Shown: piece by piece, positions 22,729 through 31,685 of the stretch
How positions within the stretch are numbered: the stretch's first letter is position 1
Layout of the letters: each line of letters opens with the position of its first letter
From: an uncultured Lachnospiraceae bacterium
GTDB taxonomy: Bacteria > Bacillota > Clostridia > Lachnospirales > Lachnospiraceae
DNA: 64,000 bases
Assembly (NCBI GenBank): GCA_910579425.1
Contig: CAJTVL010000014.1
Location: 1-64,000, forward strand
Reading direction: 5' to 3'
Notes under the pieces: generated by a model
What the model was told of the DNA's origin: nothing
Databases searched by the model: none
The model's input: only the letters and a program-made list of their open reading frames with translations
Program-made: the position numbers and the translations under genes

Positions 22729-24828
22729 ATGGAAAAGTTTGGAAGAAAAGTTGTGCAGCTTCGGATACCGATCCTGATCTTAAGTCTGGTGCTTTTGATT
22801 CCTTCCTTTCTGGGGTATGTGAGCACCAGAGTCAACTATGATATTCTTTCCTATCTGCCAAAGGATATTGAAACCATGGTGGGACAGGATATTCTGGTGG
22901 ATGAGTTTGGTACAGGAGCTTTTTCCATGTTTGTGGTGGAGGGAATGGAGCCTAGGGAGATTGCCGGGCTGAAGGCGGACATTGAGCAGGTGGAGCATGT
23001 GGAGAAGGTGATCTGGTACGACTCGGTTATGGACATTTCGGTTCCCATGGAGATGGTGCCGGATGAACTCTATGAGGCTTTTAACAGCGGTGAGGCCACC
23101 ATGATGGCAATCATATTTAATGAAACCACATCGGCGGACGGAACTATGGAGGCCATAGAAAATATCAGGAAGGTGGCGGATAGGAACTGCTTTCTGAGCG
23201 GAATGTCGGCGGTGGTGACGGATACCAAAAATCTGTCGGAGCGGGAGGCCCCCATCTATGTAGGCATTGCGGTGCTGCTCTCCTGCCTGGTTCTGTCAGT
23301 CACCATGGATTCCTTCCTGATTCCGTTCCTGTTTTTGGCGAGCATTGGCATGGCGATCGTGTATAACCTGGGAAGCAACTTTTTTATGGGTGAAATTTCC
23401 TATATTACCAAAGCGTTGAGCGCAGTGCTGCAGCTTGGGGTTACCATGGATTATTCCATTTTCCTGTGGCACAGCTATCAGGAAAAAAACGCGCAGATGC
23501 CGGACAAAAAGGAGGCCATGGCAGGCGCCATTGCAGATACCGTCACCTCGGTGGTAAGCAGTTCTATGACCACGGTGGCAGGCTTTATTGCCCTGTGCTT
23601 CATGAGCTTTACCCTGGGCATGGATCTGGGGATCGTTATGGCAAAGGGAGTTGTGATCGGGGTAATTGCCTGCATCACGGTGCTGCCCTCCATGATCCTG
23701 GTGTTTGACAAAGCTCTGAAAAAGACGAAGCATAAGGCGCTTTTGCCAGATATGAACGGAATTGGCGCTTTTGTCACCAGGCATTACGGAATATTTATCG
23801 CCTTGTTTGTGGCGTTGTTGTTCCCGGCTCTGTTTGGCTATAAAAATACGAAGGTTTACTACAACCTGGACGAGACGCTTCCCAAAGACCTGCCAAGTAT
23901 TGTGGCAAACGACAAACTCAATGAGAGCTTTGACATGAACGCGACCCATATGCTTTTGCTCAGTGCCGATCTGGCGGATAAGGATGTGAAGCATATGACA
24001 GAGGATATGAAAAAGGTGGACGGCGTCAACTGGGTGTTAGGATTAAGCGTGGTGAAGGGCGCGGCCATTCCCGCAGAGTTTATCCCTTCGGATCTGACCG
24101 ATTCCCTGGAAAACGAAAACTGGCAGCTTCTTCTGATCGGTTCTCAGTATAAGGTTGCTTCCGAAGAGGTGAACAGACAATGCGAGAGGCTGAGTGAGAT
24201 CTGCAAGTCTTACGACGATAAAGGGATGCTGGTGGGGGAAGCGCCCTGCACCAAGGATCTGATTGAGATCACGGATAAGGATTTTGGAACGGTAAGCGTG
24301 GTCTCTATCGGCGTGATCTTTATCATCATCATGCTGGTGTTTAAATCCATCTCCCTTCCGGCGATTCTGGTATCGGTGATCGAGATGGCAATCTTTATCA
24401 ATATGGGAATCCCCTATTATACGGGGACGGAAATTCCTTTCATCGCATCGGTGGTGATCGGCACCATCCAGCTTGGCGCTACCGTGGATTACGCCATACT
24501 GATGACCACCAGATACCGAAGGGAGCGGTTCGAGGGTATGGAAAAGAAGGAGGCGGTAGCCATTGCCTGCCAGAGCAGTGTGAAGTCGATTCTGGTCAGC
24601 GCCTTATCCTTCTTCGCGGCAACCTTCGGAGTTGGCCTGTATTCCAACATTGATATGATCAGCTCCCTGTGTACCCTTATGGCCCGGGGCGCGCTGATCA
24701 GCATGGTATCCGTTATTTTCACCCTGCCGTCCATGTTTATGGTATTTGACAGGCTGATCATGAAAAGCGGGCTGAAAAATAAAAAAAGAAAAAATCATTC
24801 CATCGGACAGGAGGCAGTTTCATTATGA
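22729..24828 (+). CDS. MMPL/RND-family membrane transporter
   Basis: 699 residues with the duplicated RND layout. TM1 is at residues ~12-32, followed by an extracellular loop (to ~175), five TM helices (~180-340), TM7 at ~357-375, a second extracellular loop and five more helices to ~690. The TM4 and TM10 motifs LGVTMDYSIFLWHSY and LGATVDYAILMTTRY carry the Asp-Tyr pair of proton-driven MMPL proteins. MMPL transporters move lipids, peptides or toxic compounds. The gene ends in ATGA, which overlaps the start of a large lipoprotein gene, so the two are translationally coupled and probably act together. Repressed, by inference, by the divergent TetR protein. Confidence 0.92.
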   Translation: MEKFGRKVVQLRIPILILSLVLLIPSFLGYVSTRVNYDILSYLPKDIETMVGQDILVDEFGTGAFSMFVVEGMEPREIAGLKADIEQVEHVEKVIWYDSVMDISVPMEMVPDELYEAFNSGEATMMAIIFNETTSADGTMEAIENIRKVADRNCFLSGMSAVVTDTKNLSEREAPIYVGIAVLLSCLVLSVTMDSFLIPFLFLASIGMAIVYNLGSNFFMGEISYITKALSAVLQLGVTMDYSIFLWHSYQEKNAQMPDKKEAMAGAIADTVTSVVSSSMTTVAGFIALCFMSFTLGMDLGIVMAKGVVIGVIACITVLPSMILVFDKALKKTKHKALLPDMNGIGAFVTRHYGIFIALFVALLFPALFGYKNTKVYYNLDETLPKDLPSIVANDKLNESFDMNATHMLLLSADLADKDVKHMTEDMKKVDGVNWVLGLSVVKGAAIPAEFIPSDLTDSLENENWQLLLIGSQYKVASEEVNRQCERLSEICKSYDDKGMLVGEAPCTKDLIEITDKDFGTVSVVSIGVIFIIIMLVFKSISLPAILVSVIEMAIFINMGIPYYTGTEIPFIASVVIGTIQLGATVDYAILMTTRYRRERFEGMEKKEAVAIACQSSVKSILVSALSFFAATFGVGLYSNIDMISSLCTLMARGALISMVSVIFTLPSMFMVFDRLIMKSGLKNKKRKNHSIGQEAVSL

Positions 24829-27743
24829 ATAAAAATCGTAGATTAATAAACACAAAAAGAAGGCAGATGACAAAAAATTTGCAGCAGGTCAGAAATATAA
24901 GGAGTGCTAAGGCAATGTGCCTGACCCTGAGCATGGCCATGGCGCTTACGGCTTGCGGAGGAGCGGAGGCGGAGAGTGCTTCGGCCATTACAGAGGGAAA
25001 TCAGGAACAGGTATTGCAGGAGGTGTTAAGCGCGCAGGTGGCTCCCTCCCACAGCAGGGAAGCCGGGAAAGTGGAGACGGTCTATGTGCTTGCGGACGCA
25101 AAGGGTGCGGTAAACCAGGTAATCGTCAGCGACTGGCTGAAAAACAGCAGGGGAGGAGAGAGTCTTGCCGATTGCAGCGACTTGACGGATATCGAGAATG
25201 TGAAGGGTTATGAGACTTTTGAGAAGGACGAAAAGGGAAACATCACCTGGCAGGCGGACGGCGCGGATATTTATTACAGAGGCAGTACGGACAAAGAGGT
25301 TCCCGTGGAAGTAAAGCTTTCTTATCAGCTGGACGGTAAGGATATTTCACCGGAAGAACTGGCAGGCAAGAGCGGCAGGGTAACCATTCGTATAGACTAT
25401 GAAAATAAAGAGACCCAGAAGGTGGAAATCGGCGGTAAGGAGCAGGAGATCAAAGTGCCCTTTGCCATGCTCTCCGGCATGGTATTGCCCCAGGACACCT
25501 TTTCTAACATTGAAGTGACCAATGCAAGGCTTCTTTCGGAGGGCAATAACAGCGTGGTGGTTGGCATCGCTTTTCCGGGGCTTAAGGAGAGCATCAACAT
25601 TGAGGAGCTTAAGGATAAGATCGAGGATGAAGAGGAAAGGGAAAAGCTGGAGGATAAGGAGATTCCGGATTATATTGAGATCACGGCGGATGCCAGGGAT
25701 TTTGAACTTGGGATGACCATGACGGTAGCCATGAGCGACATCCTTTCCGACATCAACCTGACGGATTCCTTTGACCTTTCGGAATTGAACGATTCCATGG
25801 ATGAACTGCAGGAGGCCTCCAACGAATTAAAGGACGGCACTGTGGAGTTAAAGGACGGCACAGGCGAATTGAAGGACGGCACGGGAGAGCTGCTCGACGG
25901 TACAATGGAATTGTGGGACGGTACGGTAGAGTTAAAGGACGGAACCCAGGAGCTGGCGGAGAAATCCGTGCTTCTGGATGACGGAGCGGGGCAGTTAAAC
26001 GAGGGAGCCGCACAGTTGGATGACGGGGCCGGAAAGCTGAGCGACGGAGCCGCGCAGTTGGACGACGGCGTGGGGCAGCTTAATACAGGCGCACAGGCAC
26101 TTTTGGAGGGCAGCTCGGCGCTGGTGGACGGGACAACGGAGCTGCAAAACGGCGCTTTGGAATTGACCTCGGGGGCAGGCGCTTTGCAGGACGGGAGCGC
26201 AAGGCTGACAGAAGGAACCGGAAACCTGATAAATGGCGCAAAGCAATTGGATGCCGGAGCCGGAGCCCTGGTGGATGGGCTTTTGACAGCCAAGAGCGGA
26301 GCGGAACAGATTCAGGCCGGGGTGAATAACGCAAAGACGGCATCAGAGCAGCTCAAAAACAGTTCGGCACAATTATATGAGTTGGCAAAAGCAGTGATGG
26401 GAGGCAGCAGCCAGACGGTTTCGGAAATGCAGGCAGTCATAGGGGAAGAACTGGCAAATGCAAGCGGGAATCTGGCACAGGCTCAGAGCGCGGCAGACCA
26501 GGCGTGGGCGGCTTATTACAGCGCGGAGGAAGGGCTGGTCAGCGCCTGCACACCGGCTCAGTACAGCGTGGAGGTGGTAACACAGTCAGATACGCAGACT
26601 CTCAGCCAAGAGGTGGCAATTGATGTGGAGGTTCCCGTAACCACCAGAACCATCAGCAGCTATCAGACCCTGGAGGAAGGGGAAAGCGAGGACGCAGAGC
26701 CACAGGTGGTTACAAACGAAAGTACGGAGGAAAGCACCAACTATGAGACCCAGACAGTATACGAAACCGTGGAGACAGAGATACCCGTATACAGCACGGA
26801 GATGAGAGAGGTTCAGTCTATTGATACGGATGAAGTGCAGAGTGCGCTTGCATCATACCAGGCGGCAGGGGACCAACTGGCGGCCTGTGAGGCGGAGGTG
26901 GCAGCCTGCGAGGAACAGATCGCGGTTCTGGAGACTCTATCAGCCATGCTGGCCTCGGGCGACGCTGTAAATGCCCAGGCAAATACGCTGGTGGAGGGGC
27001 TTGGACAGCTTTCGGGAGGAATTAGTCAACTGGATGACGGCCTGGCGCAGCTTTCCGCAGGCGCGCAGCAGCTTGTAGGGGAAAAGGGATTGACAGCCCT
27101 GAGCATAGGAGCCAATCAGCTAAAAAGCGGAACCGCATCTGCCGTTACAGGAGCACAGGAATTAGACAGCGGAGCCAATGCCTTAAAGCAGGGGATAGTG
27201 ACTTTGAACGAGGGAGCCGGACGTCTGGCGGACGGAACCGGAAGCCTGAAAGCCGGTGCGGAACAGTTAAAGAACGGCACATCGGAATTAAAGAGCGGCG
27301 CACAGGAGTTAAAGAGCGGAAGTTCGCAGCTGCGAAGCGGGGCATCGGAACTAAAGAACGGCACCTCGGATCTGCGAAGCGGAGCCGGCGAGTTAAAGGA
27401 CGGCACGGTACAGTTGGTAGACGGGACAAATACCTTAAACGACGGCGCGGGAACCCTTAAGGATGGCGTAAATACCCTGAAAGATGGGGTATTGACCCTG
27501 GATGAAGGCGCAGGAACTTTGGATGAGGGAGTCCTTACCCTGATGAATGGCATGTTTGAATTTGACGAGGAGGGCATCCGCAAGCTCACAGGCCTCTTCG
27601 GAGACGATGTGCAGGATGTGGTAGACAGGTTAAAGGCCGTGGCCGAGGCAGGAGAAGCTTATAATACTTTTACGAGACTGCCGGAGGATATGGACGGCAG
27701 TGTGAAATTCATTATTAAGACAGAAGCAATTAAAGAGAAGTAA
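24825..27743 (+). CDS. Large lipoprotein with glycine-containing heptad repeats, partner of MMPL
   Basis: 972 residues. The signal peptide (MCLTLSMAMALTAC, lipobox LTAC-GG, after a basic N-terminal extension) predicts a membrane-anchored lipoprotein; the start at 24825 overlaps the MMPL stop, but internal ATGs at 24867 and 24915 would also keep the signal. Residues ~60-310 form a mixed domain. Residues ~325-490 and ~720-900 consist of some forty heptads of the type L-x-D-G-[TA]-x-E/Q, as in YhgE/Pip-type proteins, predicting a long rod. The insert between them (~510-700) is Glu/Thr/Val-rich with its own helical part. There is no C-terminal membrane helix, unlike YhgE. Function unknown; it may link the transporter to the cell wall or substrate. 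Confidence 0.75.
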   Translation: MNKNRRLINTKRRQMTKNLQQVRNIRSAKAMCLTLSMAMALTACGGAEAESASAITEGNQEQVLQEVLSAQVAPSHSREAGKVETVYVLADAKGAVNQVIVSDWLKNSRGGESLADCSDLTDIENVKGYETFEKDEKGNITWQADGADIYYRGSTDKEVPVEVKLSYQLDGKDISPEELAGKSGRVTIRIDYENKETQKVEIGGKEQEIKVPFAMLSGMVLPQDTFSNIEVTNARLLSEGNNSVVVGIAFPGLKESINIEELKDKIEDEEEREKLEDKEIPDYIEITADARDFELGMTMTVAMSDILSDINLTDSFDLSELNDSMDELQEASNELKDGTVELKDGTGELKDGTGELLDGTMELWDGTVELKDGTQELAEKSVLLDDGAGQLNEGAAQLDDGAGKLSDGAAQLDDGVGQLNTGAQALLEGSSALVDGTTELQNGALELTSGAGALQDGSARLTEGTGNLINGAKQLDAGAGALVDGLLTAKSGAEQIQAGVNNAKTASEQLKNSSAQLYELAKAVMGGSSQTVSEMQAVIGEELANASGNLAQAQSAADQAWAAYYSAEEGLVSACTPAQYSVEVVTQSDTQTLSQEVAIDVEVPVTTRTISSYQTLEEGESEDAEPQVVTNESTEESTNYETQTVYETVETEIPVYSTEMREVQSIDTDEVQSALASYQAAGDQLAACEAEVAACEEQIAVLETLSAMLASGDAVNAQANTLVEGLGQLSGGISQLDDGLAQLSAGAQQLVGEKGLTALSIGANQLKSGTASAVTGAQELDSGANALKQGIVTLNEGAGRLADGTGSLKAGAEQLKNGTSELKSGAQELKSGSSQLRSGASELKNGTSDLRSGAGELKDGTVQLVDGTNTLNDGAGTLKDGVNTLKDGVLTLDEGAGTLDEGVLTLMNGMFEFDEEGIRKLTGLFGDDVQDVVDRLKAVAEAGEAYNTFTRLPEDMDGSVKFIIKTEAIKEK
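25803..26300 (+). repeat. First block of coding heptad repeats
   Basis: About 21-base periodic repeats encoding variants of ELKDGTV / QLDDGAG within the large lipoprotein gene. Sequence identity is highest near 25825-25960 (TTAAAGGACGGCAC units), suggesting recent duplication by slippage. Confidence 0.7.
27115..27540 (+). repeat. Second block of coding heptad repeats
   Basis: Further 21-base periodic units (ELKSGAQ, ELKNGTS, TLKDGVN types) in the same gene, again with near-identical neighbouring units around 27280-27400. Confidence 0.7.
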
Positions 27744-27752
27744 GAAGAAAAA

Positions 27753-27804
27753 CAGGCAGCGGAAATGACGTTTATTTTGCGATAAATGTTGCATCCGCTG
27801 CCTG
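27753..27804 (+). terminator. Long hairpin after the lipoprotein gene
   Basis: CAGGCAGCGGA (27753-27763) pairs perfectly with TCCGCTGCCTG (27794-27804), and the loop itself pairs (ACGTTTAT/ATAAATGT). There is no T-run, so it may be a weak or factor-aided terminator or a processing site. Confidence 0.55.
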
Positions 27805-27875
27805 AAAGCGTTAAAGTAGAGGCAGGAAATTGTGGAAACAATAAACACACAGGAAAGGTTAAAAGGGTAAGAATT

Positions 27876-28667
27876 ATGGCGGTTTTGTCAATGAAGGTTT
27901 TAGACGGGAAGGGAAAGACTCTTTACGTGAGCAGCGGAGAGAATGCCTGCAGTCTGGTATGCACGGCGGAGTATAAGGAAGGGGACATGATCGTGCTGGA
28001 ATCTTCTCAGAAGAATATCCATGTATGGATGCAGGTGGATGACGCTATGGGACCGGCACTCTGCTATATTACGGATCATGTTATTTACAAAATTCCTTTC
28101 GGGGAAAAGAGAATCAGCTATTCTCCCAAAACCTTTTCAGGAAACAGGCACTATCTGTATGCGAGGACAGCCAGGGAGGACGAAGTTTTGGCCTATCGGA
28201 ATCTGGCGCTGAACGTGTGCGACCAGCATGGCGATACTCATTGCTATCCTCATGCCTATGCCAATGTGGAAACCAGGGGGGAAGCGGTTTTTGCGGCCCG
28301 CAACGCCATCGACGGCGTCTGTGAGAACCGTTCCCACGGAGAGTGGCCCTATGAGTCGTGGGGGATTAACAGAAGAGATGACGCGGAGATGACGGTAGAT
28401 TTCGGGCGGGAGGTTGAGGCCGATAAGATCGTATTGTATACAAGGGCGGATTTCCCCCACGACAACTGGTGGAAGCAGGTGACGCTTACCTTTTCCGACG
28501 GTACGAGCCTTGACTGGGAGCTTGAAAAAAGTCAGCTTCCTCATGTACTTTCCATAGAGCCCAAGAGAATCACGTGGATAAAGCTTAGCAATCTGATTAA
28601 GGCGGACGATCCTTCCCCGTTTCCTGCATTGAGCCAGATTGAAGTGTATGGCAGGGGAACAGTTTAA
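27876..28667 (+). CDS. Cytosolic discoidin (F5/8 type C)-domain protein
   Basis: 263 residues from ATG 27876; an upstream in-frame ATG at 27786 would start inside the preceding hairpin. No signal peptide. The N-terminal ~95 residues are beta-rich. Residues ~100-260 show a galactose-binding-like F5/8C fold: NLALNVCDQHGDTHCYPHAYANVETRGE, split by AARNAIDG, then SHGEWPYESWGINRRDDAEMTVDFG, ADKIVLYTRADFPHDNWW and the closing SQIEVYG. It lies 56 bases before the GH2 glycosidase gene and is probably co-transcribed, which suggests carbohydrate recognition inside the cell. No catalytic residues are recognised. Confidence 0.75.
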   Translation: MAVLSMKVLDGKGKTLYVSSGENACSLVCTAEYKEGDMIVLESSQKNIHVWMQVDDAMGPALCYITDHVIYKIPFGEKRISYSPKTFSGNRHYLYARTAREDEVLAYRNLALNVCDQHGDTHCYPHAYANVETRGEAVFAARNAIDGVCENRSHGEWPYESWGINRRDDAEMTVDFGREVEADKIVLYTRADFPHDNWWKQVTLTFSDGTSLDWELEKSQLPHVLSIEPKRITWIKLSNLIKADDPSPFPALSQIEVYGRGTV

Positions 28668-28723
28668 GGGTGCAGCTCGGACAGGACGACAAAACAGGAG
28701 TTTTTCAGGGAAAGGATATTTGA

Positions 28724-31201
28724 ATGGACACAACGAAAATAGAGTTAAAGCAGGGCTGGCGTTTTCATTTGGGCGAGTGTGAAGAGGCGTGGTATAAGGG
28801 CTATGACGACAGGAGCTGGAGAAAGGTTATGATTCCCCATGACTGGTCCGTGGAAGCGCCTTTTTCGAAAGAATATTCCAGCGGAACAGGCTATCTGGCG
28901 GGGGGGATTGGGTGGTACCGGCTTCGGTTTTCTCTGCCGCAGGCTTATCAGGGGAAAAGGCTCAGGCTGACGTTTGACGGCGTGTACAAAAACAGCCAGG
29001 TCTGGTGCAACAGCTATTATCTGGGAAAGCGACCCAACGGATACACGGCTTTTTCCTATGATATTACGGATTTTGCAGCCTTTGGAGGGACGGAAAACGT
29101 AGTCTGTGTCAAGGCAGTCCACACGGATCTGGCGGATTCCCGCTGGTTTACCGGCAGCGGTATTACAAGGAAGGTATGGCTCACCGTGGAGGAGAGCGTG
29201 CATCCCGGGGAATATGGCTGCTGTTTCAGGACAAAAGAAATATCGGAGGGACAGAAAGGATGCCTGGCAGAAATCGAGGTGCTTCACGAGCCGGTAAATA
29301 CGGGGGCGGAAGCAGTGCGGCTTCGAATCGAAACGGCTTTTGTGGAAGAGGACGGGAGTGTGGCTGCAAGGCTGAGCGGGGAGAGGGAGCTTCCCCCTGC
29401 AGGAGCAGACAAATATGAAACAGGAAAAAAGGCGTCGGGCGCACCAAATCAGTTGACGCTTCGGGCAGCCATAGAGAATGCGAAGCTCTGGTCGCCGGAG
29501 AGCCCTTATTTATATAACATGCAAACCTGGTATCAGGTAAACGATGGAGAAAAATATCTGGTACATGAGGAAAAGGTGGGAATCAGAACCATATCCTTCA
29601 GGCCGGAGGAAGGTTTTTTCCTGAACGGGACAGAGACCAAGCTGAGGGGCGTCTGTGTCCATCATGACGGCGGATGTCTTGGGGCGGCCATGAACAGCGA
29701 GGTATGGCAGCGCAGGCTTATGGAGCTGAAGGAGTGCGGATGCAATGCCATCCGGTGCAGTCACAATCCCCATATGCCGGAGCTTTATGCCCTCTGTGAC
29801 GCCATGGGATTTCTCATGATGGATGAGGCTTTTGATGAATGGGAAAATCCGAAAAACAAATGGTCGGTAGGGCATAATGTCTATCCGCCCAGGCATCAGG
29901 GATATTTTGAGGACTTTCCACAGTGGCATGAGAAGGACCTTCGGACCATGGTACGAAGGGACAGAAACCATCCCTGCGTTATTCTCTGGAGTATTGGAAA
30001 TGAGATTGATTACCCCAATGACCCTTACTGCCACCCCATGTTTCAGACCATGACCGGGAATAATGATGCCAACAAGCCTGAGGCTGAGAGGCTCTACGAT
30101 CCGAACAAGCCCAACATGGAGAGGCTTTCGGTGATTGCGGCACATTTGGCAGGGATTGTGAGACAGGAGGACGAGAGCCGCCCGGTAACATTGGCGGCGG
30201 CGTTTCCGGAGCTGTCCTCGCAAATCGGTTTCTTTGACGCGCTGGATGTGGTGGGCTACAATTATAAGGAGCATTTGTATGAGGAGGATCACAGACGCTT
30301 TCCCTGCAAAACCTTTCTGGGAAGCGAGAACAGCCACAGCTATGAGGCCTGGCGGGCAGTAACGGACCATCCCTATATCTGCGGGCAGTTTTTGTGGACA
30401 GGGATTGATTATCTTGGGGAAGCCCATGGGTGGCCCGTACACGGTTCCCGGGCGGGTATATTGACTACCGCCGGATTCAGGAAACCGGAGTATTACAGGC
30501 GTAAGGCTTTCTGGCAGCAGGAGCTGACCATGCGTCTTGCCACCCGGCAGGAGGACGGAAGGGAAGAAAGCTGGCTGCCTATGACGGAAAGCTGGAATTA
30601 TCCGCAGGGCGCAGGCGTTATGATAAAGTGCTATGCAAATCCGCCCGAGGGCTCTTGTATTGTCTTAAAGTGTAACGAGAGAGAGACAGGACGGCAAAGC
30701 GAGTACAAATCAGACGGCGCTTATCTTTTCCATATGGAGTATGAGCCGGGAATTCTGGAAGCGGTATGCCTTGGAGCAGACGGAAATGTGCTTGGGACAT
30801 GCAGTCTGAGAACCACCGGAAAAGCCGTGAAACTGGACTGTGAACTGTGGAGGGAGAGGGATCTCCTTACAGGGGAAGAGTGGGAAAAGAGCTCGGCGCA
30901 GGCAGGCTATTTGTACCAAATCCTTGTGAAACTTACAGATGAACAGGACAACGAGACGGTATGGGATGATAGAGAGATAAAAGCGCAGGTTCAGGGAGCC
31001 GGAGAGCTCGCAGGAATGGATAACGGAAATCTGGCGGATGTGACTGCCTTCTCCTCCCAAATCAGAAAAACTTTTGCAGGGAAAATGGCGGTATATGTGC
31101 GCAGGACCGGGCCGGGAAGCATTCGGGTATTTCTGGAGCTGGCAGACGGCAAAGGAGAAGTGTGTTTCAGTCCTGTTTATGGGACGTCGATTTTGTTATA
31201 A
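28724..31201 (+). CDS. Glycoside hydrolase family 2 (beta-galactosidase/beta-glucuronidase type)
   Basis: 825 residues, no signal peptide, hence cytosolic. The order is an N-terminal sugar-binding jelly roll (PHDWSVEAPF, YRLRFSLP, FDGVYKNSQVW, SRWFTGSGITRKVWL), an Ig-like domain, a TIM barrel from about residue 290 (LRGVCVHHDGG, CNAIRCSHNPH), and C-terminal beta domains. The acid/base is E427 in SIGNEIDYP; the likely nucleophile is E535 in FLGSENSHS. Family members cleave beta-galactosides, glucuronides or mannosides; specificity is not decided by sequence, though the gal genes in the same window make a galactoside attractive. The stop codon overlaps the next start by one base. Confidence 0.87.
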   Translation: MDTTKIELKQGWRFHLGECEEAWYKGYDDRSWRKVMIPHDWSVEAPFSKEYSSGTGYLAGGIGWYRLRFSLPQAYQGKRLRLTFDGVYKNSQVWCNSYYLGKRPNGYTAFSYDITDFAAFGGTENVVCVKAVHTDLADSRWFTGSGITRKVWLTVEESVHPGEYGCCFRTKEISEGQKGCLAEIEVLHEPVNTGAEAVRLRIETAFVEEDGSVAARLSGERELPPAGADKYETGKKASGAPNQLTLRAAIENAKLWSPESPYLYNMQTWYQVNDGEKYLVHEEKVGIRTISFRPEEGFFLNGTETKLRGVCVHHDGGCLGAAMNSEVWQRRLMELKECGCNAIRCSHNPHMPELYALCDAMGFLMMDEAFDEWENPKNKWSVGHNVYPPRHQGYFEDFPQWHEKDLRTMVRRDRNHPCVILWSIGNEIDYPNDPYCHPMFQTMTGNNDANKPEAERLYDPNKPNMERLSVIAAHLAGIVRQEDESRPVTLAAAFPELSSQIGFFDALDVVGYNYKEHLYEEDHRRFPCKTFLGSENSHSYEAWRAVTDHPYICGQFLWTGIDYLGEAHGWPVHGSRAGILTTAGFRKPEYYRRKAFWQQELTMRLATRQEDGREESWLPMTESWNYPQGAGVMIKCYANPPEGSCIVLKCNERETGRQSEYKSDGAYLFHMEYEPGILEAVCLGADGNVLGTCSLRTTGKAVKLDCELWRERDLLTGEEWEKSSAQAGYLYQILVKLTDEQDNETVWDDREIKAQVQGAGELAGMDNGNLADVTAFSSQIRKTFAGKMAVYVRRTGPGSIRVFLELADGKGEVCFSPVYGTSILL

Positions 31202-31671
31202 TGAAGATGAACAGACAGAGTATGATTGTTTTATGTATCGCCATCCTGCTGATAATGGTTTTGCTGGTGTGGCTTTTTAGAAAATTTCTTTGGAGGGGCC
31301 GCAGAAGATCAGACCGTTTTGAAGATATGGAAGGCCATGAGTTTGAGTATTTCTGTGCGGAGCTGTTAGAGGAGAGAGGATTTACGGAGGTGGAAGTCAC
31401 CAGAGGCAGCGGGGATTATGGAATCGACATTCTGGCAGAAAAGGAAGGCGTCACTTATGCGATCCAGTGCAAATGCTATTCCGGGGCGGTGGGAGTCAAG
31501 GCCGTTCAGGAAGCCTATGCAGGGAGAGATTATTACGACCGGATGGTGGGAGCGGTGATGACGAACCAATACTTCACGGGGCCGGCGGTGGAAGCCGCCG
31601 GAAAATTGAAGATTTTGCTCTGGGACGGCGGATATATCGAGGGGATGATGGAGGAGAGAGACTGTCAGTAG
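31201..31671 (+). CDS. Membrane-anchored Mrr-like restriction endonuclease-fold protein
   Basis: 156 residues from ATG 31201, which shares one base with the stop of the GH2 gene. Residues 8-26 form one membrane helix, followed by a basic stretch (RKFLWRGRRRSDR). The Mrr catalytic fold occupies the rest: helix GHEFEYFCAELLEERGF, then GSGDYGIDILAEKEG and YAIQCKCY, giving D76 and Q89-x-K91 of the PD-(D/E)xK site. Mrr-type nucleases cut methylated or foreign DNA, but small membrane-bound versions are common and uncharacterised. The 3' end overlaps the convergent DUF885 gene by seven bases, inside a strong hairpin. Confidence 0.82.
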   Translation: MKMNRQSMIVLCIAILLIMVLLVWLFRKFLWRGRRRSDRFEDMEGHEFEYFCAELLEERGFTEVEVTRGSGDYGIDILAEKEGVTYAIQCKCYSGAVGVKAVQEAYAGRDYYDRMVGAVMTNQYFTGPAVEAAGKLKILLWDGGYIEGMMEERDCQ

Positions 31672-31685
31672 GCTGACAGTCTCTC
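31656..31685. terminator. Shared hairpin holding the stop codons of two convergent genes
   Basis: GAGAGACTGTCAG (31656-31668) pairs perfectly with CTGACAGTCTCTC (31673-31685) around the loop TAGG. The TAG of the Mrr-like gene (31669-31671) is in the loop, and the TGA of the minus-strand DUF885 gene (31665-31667) is in the stem. There is no long T-run on either strand. It probably acts as a bidirectional terminator or 3'-end stabiliser. Confidence 0.7.

Noticed and set aside
25803..27540. Regularly spaced repeats that could suggest a CRISPR array
   Set aside because: The spacing is 21 bases with no unique spacers, and the repeats are in frame in a coding sequence. The same applies to the 24-base repeats at 60582-60677.
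25670..27589. Long minus-strand frames (25670-26293, 27116-27589) encoding Ser/Pro-rich proteins
   Set aside because: They are shadows of the heptad-repeat lipoprotein. Their repeated composition mirrors the coding repeats, and they lack ribosome binding sites.
29510..30442. Minus-strand 310-codon frame opposite the GH2 gene
   Set aside because: It lies inside the catalytic domain of the glycosidase, whose active-site motifs are intact. The antisense frame is a by-product of codon bias.
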